Assembly: GCA_050945515.1 (NCBI GenBank)
Contig: JBMNTB010000001.1
Coordinates: 1-64,000, forward strand
Reading direction: 5' to 3'
Length of the DNA stretch: 64,000 nt
Source: UBA1046 sp050945515
Lineage (GTDB): Bacteria > Bacillota > Clostridia > Saccharofermentanales > DTU023
Part shown: piece after piece, positions 8,736 to 15,941 of the stretch
How the letters are laid out: the number at the start of each line of letters is the position of its first letter
Position numbering within the stretch: position 1 is the stretch's first letter
Program-made: the position numbers and the translations under genes
The notes under the pieces: model-generated
Told to the model about the DNA's origin: nothing
What the model saw: only the letters and a program-made list of their open reading frames with translations
Databases searched by the model: none

Positions 8736-9624
8736 GCGTATCCTTCCATTCCTGCGCACCCTCATACCATGTCGGGTCCAAGTCGAGCCCGAGATCGCAG
8801 GTGTAGTTCCATTCGATCCTGTCGCCGGGCTTTAGGAAATACACGCCGCAGCCGTAGTTTGGGTACCAGCCGTTCACGCAGTACATCCATCCGCTCCAGC
8901 GCCCGCCGTCGAACTCATAAAGGTTATTGATGCCTTCCACATATGCGCCGCTACCGGATCCGCCGGAGTATTCCATATGCAGCTTGAATTTGTCACGCGC
9001 CATTTTCAACACATCAAGCACAGTATCGCCGTCTTTTATCTCAAATGTCGTGGTGTCAAGTATGCAGCCTGACGCGGGAACTATGCCCGCCCACTTGGCC
9101 TCAAGGTGCATTCCGTTGGCTACCGCCGTATCGCAGCGTATGTGCATGGTAACGGTGTCCTTCTTGGGTTCCGCCGTCTGGACAGGCGCGGGCGTTATAG
9201 AGGCCTGCGGCTCATGGGTTTGCTTCCTGTCCGGCTTTTCGGTTTTGGGTTTTGGTGCGAAGGGAGTAACCGTCGCGCTTGACTCAGGCGCGGACGTATT
9301 GTCGTTCCTTTGTGGGCGCTCGGCAGGCGCTGTGCCCTGCTCGTAAAATTCTTTTACATTGTCGGGAGCAGAGGTTGGCGTTTGCGCAGCAGGCCTATCC
9401 CCGCTTGGCACGTTGCCGAAGCTGAACGCGTCCTTAATCCACGCATACCACGGCCTTTTGCTAGCCTCAGGCGCGTTTGCCTCCGCGCTTTCGTTTTCTA
9501 TGTAATCAAGCTCGAGCCGTTCGTCGTCGCTTGACGCCACTGTATCCCATTGGGCGCAGGCGGCCATGGCAAAGAACGTAGCCAGAACCATAATAAGTGC
9601 CAGTGCCTTTTTTACACCTCGCAT
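8728..9624 (-). CDS. DUF4430 lipoprotein, transcobalamin C-domain-like
   Basis: A 298-residue lipoprotein. Lipobox MAAC gives Cys23 as the anchor, followed by a Pro/Thr/Lys-rich linker to about residue 165. The C-terminal domain (about 170-290) has the DUF4430 signature: GDTVLDVLKMARDK, then YEFDGGRWSGWMYCVNGWYP, then LKPGDRIEWNYTCDLG. This fold resembles the C-terminal domain of transcobalamin and intrinsic factor. AAAGGAG lies nine bases before the ATG, and the gene overlaps the previous one by 13 bases. Together with the cobalamin riboswitch and ECF importer it is best read as a surface receptor for a corrinoid, although DUF4430 proteins also bind other ligands. Confidence 0.9.
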   Translation of the reverse strand: MRGVKKALALIMVLATFFAMAACAQWDTVASSDDERLELDYIENESAEANAPEASKRPWYAWIKDAFSFGNVPSGDRPAAQTPTSAPDNVKEFYEQGTAPAERPQRNDNTSAPESSATVTPFAPKPKTEKPDRKQTHEPQASITPAPVQTAEPKKDTVTMHIRCDTAVANGMHLEAKWAGIVPASGCILDTTTFEIKDGDTVLDVLKMARDKFKLHMEYSGGSGSGAYVEGINNLYEFDGGRWSGWMYCVNGWYPNYGCGVYFLKPGDRIEWNYTCDLGLDLDPTWYEGAQEWKDTHE

Positions 9625-10175
9625 GTCGTATTCTCCTTTGTATTCTGCGTGGCGGGCTTTGTCTCGCTCTCCTGCTGTTGCGCCTGCTGTTGCTCCTGTT
9701 CCCTGGCAGCTGTTACGGCATCCAGCTCGCTGTTCGTAAAGCAGAGCGCGGCATGTTCATTTGCTATCTTGACGCAGGATATGGCAAAGTCATTCAACCA
9801 CTCCGGAGACAGGTCGGACACCTGTGTTGTCAGACCACTGTTGCCGGCAAGCAGGATGATGTTTGTCTGTGTGTTCTCTTCCAGCCTAACGCAGTTCATT
9901 TCATCCAGATACAACGTGACGGTGGAGGCGTTCAGTGTTTCTATCCTATCGCCGTCCCTGATATGGACACCGTTCTTAAGCGAGTAGGATATGCCTGCGC
10001 GCTCAATACTGACACTACCTGATTTGTCGCTGGAGATAAATGTCAGCTGCTCGTTCTCCGGTTTATCGAACCGGCCCTGCAAACTGCCGACGCTGAGTAC
10101 ACCGGCAACAATTATGGCAACGATCGCCACTACCATTATGAGATTGAGTAGCTTTTTCTTTTTTAAGGAGTTCAT
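9612..10175 (-). CDS. FecR-like membrane-anchored protein
   Basis: About 187 residues. A cytoplasmic head MNSLKKKK is followed by one membrane helix (LIMVVAIVAIIVAGVLSV, about 11-28), then an extracellular domain with beta motifs SGSVSIERAG, VHIRDGDRIETL and VTLYLDEMNCVRLEENTQ. These resemble the FecR domain, in which exposed strands follow an anti-sigma-like transmembrane head. The tail is Gln/Glu-rich. I set the start at 10175 (ATG twelve bases after CGGAG); a longer in-frame reading runs back into the riboswitch terminator and is not credible. First gene of the operon. It might sense or scaffold the surface complex. Confidence 0.75.
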   Translation of the reverse strand: MNSLKKKKLLNLIMVVAIVAIIVAGVLSVGSLQGRFDKPENEQLTFISSDKSGSVSIERAGISYSLKNGVHIRDGDRIETLNASTVTLYLDEMNCVRLEENTQTNIILLAGNSGLTTQVSDLSPEWLNDFAISCVKIANEHAALCFTNSELDAVTAAREQEQQQAQQQESETKPATQNTKENTTCEV

Positions 10176-10198
10176 CCTTACATACATCTCCGAAACAT

Positions 10199-10232
10199 AA
10201 AAAAAGGCTGTGACGAGAAAATCATCACAGCC
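10199..10232 (-). terminator. Intrinsic terminator of riboswitch expression platform
   Basis: On the minus strand an eight-pair stem GGCTGTGA/TCACAGCC encloses a loop and is followed by seven T residues. It sits between the cobalamin aptamer and the first gene, the expected place for ligand-controlled early termination. Confidence 0.88.
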
Positions 10233-10276
10233 ATGGCCTGTATATCTATTTGCTCCCAATAAAGGGTACGCAAACA

Positions 10277-10495
10277 CCTCTTGTAGGTCTTCTGACTTAC
10301 GCTTTCTAAAGAAATAATTTCCTTAAGTGACCATGCTCTGCCTTCTCAAGATCCTCTTGCACTTTCAGATCCCAATGACTGATTTTCATCAACGAACACG
10401 GCACAGGCGCTTACAGCGGCGGATACCGTCCGGGACTTGCACCCGGTTCCCTTGTCCATCCCCGAAGTCTCGTCCGCTTCGGAGCCACAAAAGAC
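10277..10495 (-). ncRNA. Cobalamin riboswitch (AdoCbl-type)
   Basis: The minus strand carries the conserved core GGTGCAAGTCCCGGACGG, then CCGCCGCTGTAAGC, and ends in a B12-box-like GTAAGTCAGAAGACCTAC at 10281-10300. Order and spacing match the cobalamin riboswitch family (about 220 nt). A terminator follows, so transcription is expected to stop when cobalamin is bound. The controlled operon encodes an ECF importer and a transcobalamin-like lipoprotein, which agrees with repression of uptake by the vitamin. Confidence 0.95.
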
Positions 10496-10540
10496 GAATA
10501 TTTACTTGTCAATTAGCACACGGACATTTGTCCAAATACT

Positions 10541-10569
10541 ACTATAAAAGCTCTGAACAATTATGTCAA
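10541..10569 (-). promoter_or_regulatory. Sigma-A-type promoter of the cobalamin operon
   Basis: Minus strand TTGACA at 10569-10564, a 17-base spacer and TATAGT at 10546-10541. It lies about 40 bases upstream of the riboswitch aptamer, so transcription would begin just before the aptamer. Confidence 0.85.
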
Positions 10570-10817
10570 TGGATAGTATAGGCTTATTGTAGCATACTTT
10601 GGGCTTGGCGGGCTTGGCAAAACCACGGACCAATTTGTAGCTACAGATCAAATCTATTTATTGGATACTACCCAGTGGCGCCTTCGTTAAAAAATAATTA
10701 TCTTTATGCTCTATGCTCTAATATGTTAGATCTTGACGAAGACAATTGATAAAAGGGTATATATTCAGGCAAATATGTTTCGCGCTTCTATAATTTCAGA
10801 GGTAAAATACGAATTTC

Positions 10818-10877
10818 GCAAAAAACTCGCTCTAAAAATGTGCAACAGAAGCAAAAACTCGCTCTAAAAATGTGCAA
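10818..10877 (+). repeat. Two direct copies of a 27-base repeat in intergenic DNA
   Basis: The segment beginning GCAAAAAACTCGCTC and ending ATGTGCAA occurs at 10818-10845 and again at 10851-10877. It lies in the roughly 500-base non-coding stretch between the cobalamin promoter and the next gene. The rest of that stretch shows no gene. It also holds one copy of the dispersed GCGCCTTCGTTAAAAA motif (10675-10695). Confidence 0.8.
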
Positions 10878-11001
10878 ACACGATCTAAAGTCCCTCATTT
10901 TTTGTGAAATGATTGGTTTCAGGAGCCTTTACCTCTATGATGAAGATAATTGTGGGAGTCTGGTAGTATAGATTAATTAGAAGTGGCCGGAGGTGTTGCA
11001 G

Positions 11002-11481
11002 GTGAGAAGACAAGACCGTGAAGTTACAGAGATTAGCGATATTTTGAGCATTGTCGATAGAGCGAAAATTTTACATTTGGGACTTTTTGCTGAGGAGTAC
11101 CCTTATATCGTGCCACTCCATTATGGTTATGAACTTGTTGACGGGACACTTGTCTTTTTTATGCACAGCGCTGAAGACGGACACAAATTGGATTTGATCA
11201 GGAACAATTCAAATGTTTGTGTTGAATTGGAATGCGATATTGAGCTTATCTCCGGCGGCGATGATCCTTGTCAATACGGATCGGCATTTGCGTCGGTAAT
11301 TGGCCGGGGAAGCGCGGAGATTGTCTCCGATGAAGAGGAGAAAATCAAGGGCTTAAGACTTCTAATGAAGAATCAGACCGGCCGTGATTTTGAGATTGAT
11401 AGCAGCATGGCTTCATCGGTTGCAGTCATTAAAGTTGTTGTTCCTAAATTCACAGCAAAATCCAGACTAATGCCGCAGTAA
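11002..11481 (+). CDS. Pyridoxamine 5'-phosphate oxidase family flavoprotein (NimA-like)
   Basis: A 159-residue split-barrel FMN-binding protein. Typical features are the start RRQDREVTEI, the strand YPYIVPLHYGYE, the HSAEDGHKLDLI stretch, and YGSAFASVIGRGSAEIV in the middle, as in NimA-type 5-nitroimidazole reductases and related flavin proteins of anaerobes. GTG start at 11002 with GGAGG eight bases upstream; an upstream in-frame GTG at 10993 has no spacing from that site and was rejected. Monocistronic. Precise substrate unknown. Confidence 0.88.
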   Translation: MRRQDREVTEISDILSIVDRAKILHLGLFAEEYPYIVPLHYGYELVDGTLVFFMHSAEDGHKLDLIRNNSNVCVELECDIELISGGDDPCQYGSAFASVIGRGSAEIVSDEEEKIKGLRLLMKNQTGRDFEIDSSMASSVAVIKVVVPKFTAKSRLMPQ

Positions 11482-11672
11482 CAGCGGCAAATCCTCATTG
11501 ACACCAAAAGCATCCAGGCAAGCTTTTTAATAGCTTGTATTCATTTTGACGTTCTTAGCGATAGAAAACTTTGAACTATTTCATCTTGAGCGGTGAAACG
11601 GTTTGATTTTTTAACTCTATCTAAAAGTACTTTACGGCAGTAGTATCTTGGTTTAATTATGTAAACACATCA

Positions 11673-11709
11673 TTTACTTTTGTGCTAGTTATAAGTATAA
11701 TATTAGCAC
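11673..11709 (+). promoter_or_regulatory. Promoter and inverted-repeat operator of AbiE pair 1
   Basis: TTTACT at 11673-11678, a 17-base spacer and TATAAT at 11696-11701 form a promoter. GTGCTA (11682-11687) and TAGCAC (11704-11709) form an inverted repeat bracketing the -10 box. AbiEi antitoxins are known to repress their own operons through inverted repeats, so this is a likely operator. Confidence 0.65.
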
Positions 11710-11723
11710 GAAAGGACGAATGC

Positions 11724-12317
11724 ATGAAAATCGAAGATGTAATTAAACAACTTCTGCAAGAGAATGATGGCTGGCTTACGGTAAGGGAAGCACTGGATCA
11801 GGGTGTCAGCAAATACCAGTTTTACACATTTGCTGAAGAGAACGAACTAGAGAGGGCGGGACATGGTATCTACGTTTCGGATGATGTTTGGCCTGATGCG
11901 ATGTACTTGATCCATCTTCGTTCTGCCCAAGCTATCTTTTCGCATGAAACAGCCTTGTTTTTGCATGATATGACCGATCGGGAACCCAGGCATTATTCCG
12001 TGACAGTAAAGACAGGTTATAATCCTCACCGCCTGAAAGAAGATGGCATTAAAGTGTACACAATAAAAGAAGAATTGCATGAACTTGGTCTGAGTCGAAC
12101 AAAAACTCCTTTTGGTCATCTAGTGCCTGTGTATGACGTTGAAAGAACGCTGTGCGATATTTTGCGAAGTAGAAGCAGCATGGAAACGCAAGTATTGCAG
12201 GGCGCATTAAAAGCTTACGCTAAGTGTCAAGATAAAAACCTGCGAGCTCTCATGCAGTATGCGGACGCTTTGAATGTAACTACAATTCTGAAGCCTTATC
12301 TGGAGGTGCTGCTCTAA
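11724..12317 (+). CDS. Type IV TA antitoxin, AbiEi family (pair 1)
   Basis: A 197-residue protein. The N-terminal 80 residues form a winged-helix-type domain (VREALDQGVSKYQFYTFAEE, RAGHGIYVSDD) as in AbiEi and related regulators. The rest (AQAIFSHETALFLHDMTDRE, VYDVERTLCDILR) matches the AbiEi antitoxin C domain. AAAGGA lies seven bases before the ATG at 11724; an in-frame TTG-type extension to 11682 overlaps the promoter and was rejected. The stop overlaps the toxin start by one base. Role: antitoxin and autorepressor of an abortive-infection-type system. Confidence 0.9.
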   Translation: MKIEDVIKQLLQENDGWLTVREALDQGVSKYQFYTFAEENELERAGHGIYVSDDVWPDAMYLIHLRSAQAIFSHETALFLHDMTDREPRHYSVTVKTGYNPHRLKEDGIKVYTIKEELHELGLSRTKTPFGHLVPVYDVERTLCDILRSRSSMETQVLQGALKAYAKCQDKNLRALMQYADALNVTTILKPYLEVLL

Positions 12318-13174
12318 TGATCAAAACATCAAGGCAATTAAAAGATAAAATCCGTAATCTTGCTAAAGGAAAATCTGCCAACGCACAATTTTTAATGCGA
12401 AGCTATATGATGGAGCGTTTTTTAGAGCGTATATCTTTATCAGAGTACAAAAGCAATTTTGTCTTGAAAGGCGGTGTGTTGATCGCCTCTTTAGTTGGTT
12501 TAGATTTTCGTAGCACGATGGATATTGATACGACCATAAAAGGACTTGATGTTAGTTTTGCTGAGATAGAGCGAATGATGCGGAATGTGGTTGCTGTTCC
12601 TCTTGACGATGGCGTTCTTTTTGAAATCAGGAGCCTGCAAAACATTATGGAGGAAGCTCCATATCCGGCCATACGAGTCAGCTTGCGAGCCTTGTTTGAT
12701 GGCACGATTACCCCTCTTAAAATAGATATATCATCAGGCGATATAATCACACCGGGTGCTGTTCAATACTCTTATAAATTAATGTTTGAGGATCGGTATA
12801 TCCGAATATTGTCTTATAATCTGGAAACTGTTTTGGCAGAGAAACTGGAAACCATAGTTCATAGACATGTGGCGAACACTCGCATGCGTGATTTCTATGA
12901 TATTTATATCCTAAAGAAGATATATGGATCAGAGATTTCAAAACAGCTTCTCCATACTGCTCTTGAAGCTACAGCACGTAGGCGAGGAAGTATAAAACAA
13001 TTAGAAATGGCGAAGGTTGCCCTGCAGGAAATTAAAAACAGTAATGATATGGAAAAACTCTGGCTTTCTTACCGATCACAATATGAATATGCGCGAAATA
13101 TAGACTGGCATGATGTTATGGAAGCAGTTTGGGCAGCATATCCTAAGAATTACTCTGAAAACAATCTGCCGTAA
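12317..13174 (+). CDS. Type IV TA toxin, AbiEii nucleotidyltransferase (pair 1)
   Basis: A 285-residue nucleotidyltransferase of the AbiEii/DUF1814 family. Key motifs: FVLKGGVLIASL (nucleotide-binding glycines), RSTMDIDTTIKG (metal-binding Asp pair), LKIDISSGD, and the C-terminal EKLETIVHRH followed by RMRDFYDIY. GGAGG lies ten bases before the ATG, inside the antitoxin gene. AbiEii-type toxins are kept in check by the upstream antitoxin; the molecular target is not apparent from sequence. Confidence 0.92.
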   Translation: MIKTSRQLKDKIRNLAKGKSANAQFLMRSYMMERFLERISLSEYKSNFVLKGGVLIASLVGLDFRSTMDIDTTIKGLDVSFAEIERMMRNVVAVPLDDGVLFEIRSLQNIMEEAPYPAIRVSLRALFDGTITPLKIDISSGDIITPGAVQYSYKLMFEDRYIRILSYNLETVLAEKLETIVHRHVANTRMRDFYDIYILKKIYGSEISKQLLHTALEATARRRGSIKQLEMAKVALQEIKNSNDMEKLWLSYRSQYEYARNIDWHDVMEAVWAAYPKNYSENNLP

Positions 13175-13490
13175 AGTAAAACACAAGTGGAGTTGGAATG
13201 GTTTCTGCTGAAGGTTACGCGACTACGAACCTATTTGACAGTAGCGTCCTATATATTATTTTTCTTGATTTTGTTACAAAGAAATTGGAAGCTAAGAAAA
13301 TATATGACTCTTGGTTTCCGATGTCCGATAACGGTATTTAATTGTTCTGCGGATGAAGCGTTTTGTTCCTGTTTTACGGGTATAGCTATGAGACGAGGTT
13401 TTCAAATTTCCTTTGAGGCCTTTAGGGGGTACAATAGCAATTAGTTCTGTAGTAGAACTTGCTGTTGGCCTTTTACGGGAGGGATGGCCT
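13175..13490 (+). other. Intergenic region upstream of serpin 1
   Basis: No convincing gene. The last 130 bases resemble the region just upstream of serpin 2: a TGTTTTACGG element followed by ATGAGA-like sequence and CTGTTGGCCTTTTAC before the ribosome binding site. This suggests the two serpin genes were duplicated together with their leaders. Confidence 0.5.
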
Positions 13491-14990
13491 ATGAGATCTG
13501 AACAACTCCATGATGCGATCGGCCTGGTGGACGATAAGCTCGTAGCAGCGACAGAGCGGTTGATCGATAAAAGACCGGGGCGGATGCCTGTCTGGCTCAG
13601 AGTTGTGGCGGCAATGATCGCGATCTGTCTGGTTGGCGGCGGCGTTTTCCTGTGGAGCAAGGCCGGGCGTACCGATGCGGTTACGGTACTCGCCGAGCCG
13701 GTCTATCCCGAACGGGCGCTAAGACCCTTGGATCCTTGGGTTGAAGGATCGGAACAAGTCAACCCGGACGAGAAATTGCCCGATTCGGACGAAGAGAAAT
13801 GGGAGCTTTATGAGAAACAATACGATATCTGGTCGGAGGACAATTCCCGGCGAATAAGGTCAGTGCCGCCCGTAGACGATGAGCTGATGGCCTTCACCGA
13901 ACGGATGAATCTGCAAATACTTTCTGCCGATGACGGCAGAAACCATTTGTATTCGCCGGCAAATCTCTATCTGGCTTTGGCCATGATGGCAGAAACTGCC
14001 GCCGGTGCATCCCGTGAGGAAATCCTGACAGCTCTGGATGTAAAATCGATGGAGGAACTGCGCACCAAGGCCGCTGATATCTGGAATTCACAGTATGTAG
14101 ATGACGGCTCTGCCAAGAGTGTGCTCGGCAGTTCGATCTGGATTGATGATGAAGTCAAGGTAAAAAAAGATGCGATGGCAGTACTGGCTGAAATTTACAG
14201 GACATTTTCTTTTCAGGGCGATCTGCAAAAGCCGGAATTGATAACAAAGTTCAGATCCTGGCTTAATGATATGACCGGTGGCCTGCTGCAAGACAGTGTT
14301 AATGAATTTGAATTTTCTGAACTCGACAGGCTGGTTTTAACGACAACTATTTTCTTAAAGGCAACCTGGGGTGAGAAATTTAATAAACAAATGATTGCCA
14401 AAGGCGAGTTCCATGCGCCGACCGGAGATATTGAGGTCGACTTTATGTCCGAAACTGCAGACAGACCATATTATTGGGGAGAATGTTTTAGTGCGATCGG
14501 CAAAAGTCTGATTGATGTGGGTCATGTCTGGTTTATTCTTCCGGACGAAGGCGTAAAGTTTAGTTCACTGCTCTCTGACCCGCAGATCAAATCCCTGCTT
14601 CGTCACAATTATCTGCAGCCCTATGCTCAACAAAAATATGTTCAGGTTAAGCTTAAAATACCTAAATTCGATCTGGTGAGTGATAATCATATGCCTCTCC
14701 AAGAGGCTATGCGGAAGCTTGGTGTGAAAAAGGTATTTTCTCCTGAGGAAGCGGATCTTTCAACGATTACCGACTATAAGCCTATTTGTGTGAGAGATAT
14801 TTTCCATTCGGCGCGGCTGACGATTGATGAAGACGGTGTCACAGGTGCGGCTTATACAATTATTCCTGATCCTATGGCATTACCACCGTCCGGCGATAAA
14901 GTGGACATGGTCTTTGATCGCCCGTTCCTGGTAGTGGTTCAGGGTGCCGGCAATGTGCCGCTCTTCATCGGCATTGTCAACCAACCCTAA
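13491..14990 (+). CDS. Membrane-anchored serpin 1 with anti-sigma-like head
   Basis: A 499-residue protein. ATG at 13491 with GGGAGGG six bases upstream. Residues 1-34 are a cytoplasmic head (EQLHDAIGLVDDKL) of the kind seen in anti-sigma-like proteins paired with ECF sigma factors in Clostridia. Residues 35-55 are a membrane helix, followed by a linker to about 140. The serpin domain carries NHLYSPANLYLALAMMAE, DFMSE, hinge IDEDGVTGAAYT, reactive loop IIPDPMALPPSG and C-terminal FDRPFLVVVQ ending FIGIVNQP. A serpin traps serine proteases by a covalent suicide mechanism; topology places this domain outside the cell. It is 35-40 percent or more alike by eye to serpin 2. A broken sigma gene follows at once. 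Confidence 0.9.
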   Translation: MRSEQLHDAIGLVDDKLVAATERLIDKRPGRMPVWLRVVAAMIAICLVGGGVFLWSKAGRTDAVTVLAEPVYPERALRPLDPWVEGSEQVNPDEKLPDSDEEKWELYEKQYDIWSEDNSRRIRSVPPVDDELMAFTERMNLQILSADDGRNHLYSPANLYLALAMMAETAAGASREEILTALDVKSMEELRTKAADIWNSQYVDDGSAKSVLGSSIWIDDEVKVKKDAMAVLAEIYRTFSFQGDLQKPELITKFRSWLNDMTGGLLQDSVNEFEFSELDRLVLTTTIFLKATWGEKFNKQMIAKGEFHAPTGDIEVDFMSETADRPYYWGECFSAIGKSLIDVGHVWFILPDEGVKFSSLLSDPQIKSLLRHNYLQPYAQQKYVQVKLKIPKFDLVSDNHMPLQEAMRKLGVKKVFSPEEADLSTITDYKPICVRDIFHSARLTIDEDGVTGAAYTIIPDPMALPPSGDKVDMVFDRPFLVVVQGAGNVPLFIGIVNQP

Positions 14991-15110
14991 AGTGGTCGTC
15001 TGCTGGGGCGCAGCGAGGGTGGCATCCGCAGTCTGCTTCACCGCACCAGGGAGAAGCTGCGCTCCGAGCTGATCGGCTCCGGCTGGCTGGGGGATGAAGA
15101 AGATTTCTGA
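14991..15110 (+). pseudogene. 3'-end remnant of an ECF sigma factor gene
   Basis: Directly after the serpin 1 stop, the same frame encodes 39 residues: GRLLGRSEGGIRSLLHRT and then REKLRSELIGSGWLGDEEDF. This is nearly identical to the region 4 end of the intact sigma factor at 21115-21699 (LLGRSEGGINSLLHRT, REKLRSELISSGWL). The first ~155 codons are missing, and no start codon or ribosome binding site precedes it. It is a deletion remnant of a second sigma gene that once followed serpin 1. Confidence 0.85.
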
Positions 15111-15134
15111 TCTTGTATCTCCGTTCGGTTATTA

Positions 15135-15941
15135 TTAGAACGAGTGGCCGCCGGTGCTCCCACCGCCGCCTCCTCCACCTCCGCCGCCTCCACCACCACC
15201 GCCTCCGTCGCCGGATGACGACTCTGAATGGTGTGTCTTTTTTTGCGATACCATCTTAGAGTCTACATTCTTGATAAAAGCGGTTCTTTCCTGGAAACTG
15301 GCGGCGTCAATCACCTGTTCCGTATCAATCTCCTTGATCGAAACTTTTCTCATTCTGTTTAATGTCACGAGCAGAAAGTTCAGCAGAAGACCGAGGCAGG
15401 CAGCCATAAGTGCATTTGTCACATGTTTCATTGGTGTGGATATTCTCCCGCCTTTCAGGACTATGAGAATTTGGTTGAAAGCCTCGTTTGCGCATTCAAA
15501 ATACTTATTGTTGGTAGCGTATTTATAAATATTATCCGCAATCTCGTTCGACTTCGTGTTATTGATCGATCTTGCAACTTTACCGTCTGAGTAGAATTGG
15601 ATCATTCTGTTATCCATGTCTATCAGAAAAAGCGTTCCCGACTGCTTGCCAAAAAATGATGAGTACTTGCTTTTGGCGTATTGCTTCGCCGAATCGTCGT
15701 TCTCGTCAACAGTGATAAAGGCAACATGCCCGTACTCTGTTATGTCTTTCATTGTCTCGAGCAACTGCTCCTTTTCCCCTGCGCTGAGAAGCTCTGCCGC
15801 ATCATCAAGCACTGCCATATTGCCGTTGTCGGCGGTGTACTTTATAATTGCTTCTCTCTCCGCGAAAGCGGGAATCGCGGGCATAAATATCAGCATAAAT
15901 GTGAGCACAATGATTGCTGCATATCTTTTTTTATTTCCCAT
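15135..15941 (-). CDS. TPM-domain membrane protein with polyglycine tail
   Basis: A 268-residue protein. Signal sequence to about residue 27 (AIPAFA), then a TPM/YgcG-type domain (DDAAELLSAGEKEQLLETM, GHVAFITVDENDD, GTLFLIDMDNRMIQFYSDG) facing outward. A membrane helix (about 178-194, LMAACLGLLLNFLLVTL) is followed by a cytoplasmic part ending in a serine cluster and a long glycine run, a common end for this family. The start overlaps the stop of the zinc-ribbon gene by 11 bases, so the two are a translationally coupled pair. Function of TPM proteins here is not established; related proteins are linked to membrane or photosystem quality control. Confidence 0.88.
   Translation of the reverse strand: MGNKKRYAAIIVLTFMLIFMPAIPAFAEREAIIKYTADNGNMAVLDDAAELLSAGEKEQLLETMKDITEYGHVAFITVDENDDSAKQYAKSKYSSFFGKQSGTLFLIDMDNRMIQFYSDGKVARSINNTKSNEIADNIYKYATNNKYFECANEAFNQILIVLKGGRISTPMKHVTNALMAACLGLLLNFLLVTLNRMRKVSIKEIDTEQVIDAASFQERTAFIKNVDSKMVSQKKTHHSESSSGDGGGGGGGGGGGGGGGGSTGGHSF

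Noticed and set aside
13187..13444. 85-codon open frame before serpin 1
   Set aside because: No ribosome binding site or family motif; it overlaps the leader sequence that is shared in part with serpin 2.
15154..15528. Plus-strand frame with a long proline run
   Set aside because: It is the complement of the polyglycine tail of the TPM protein; no independent support.
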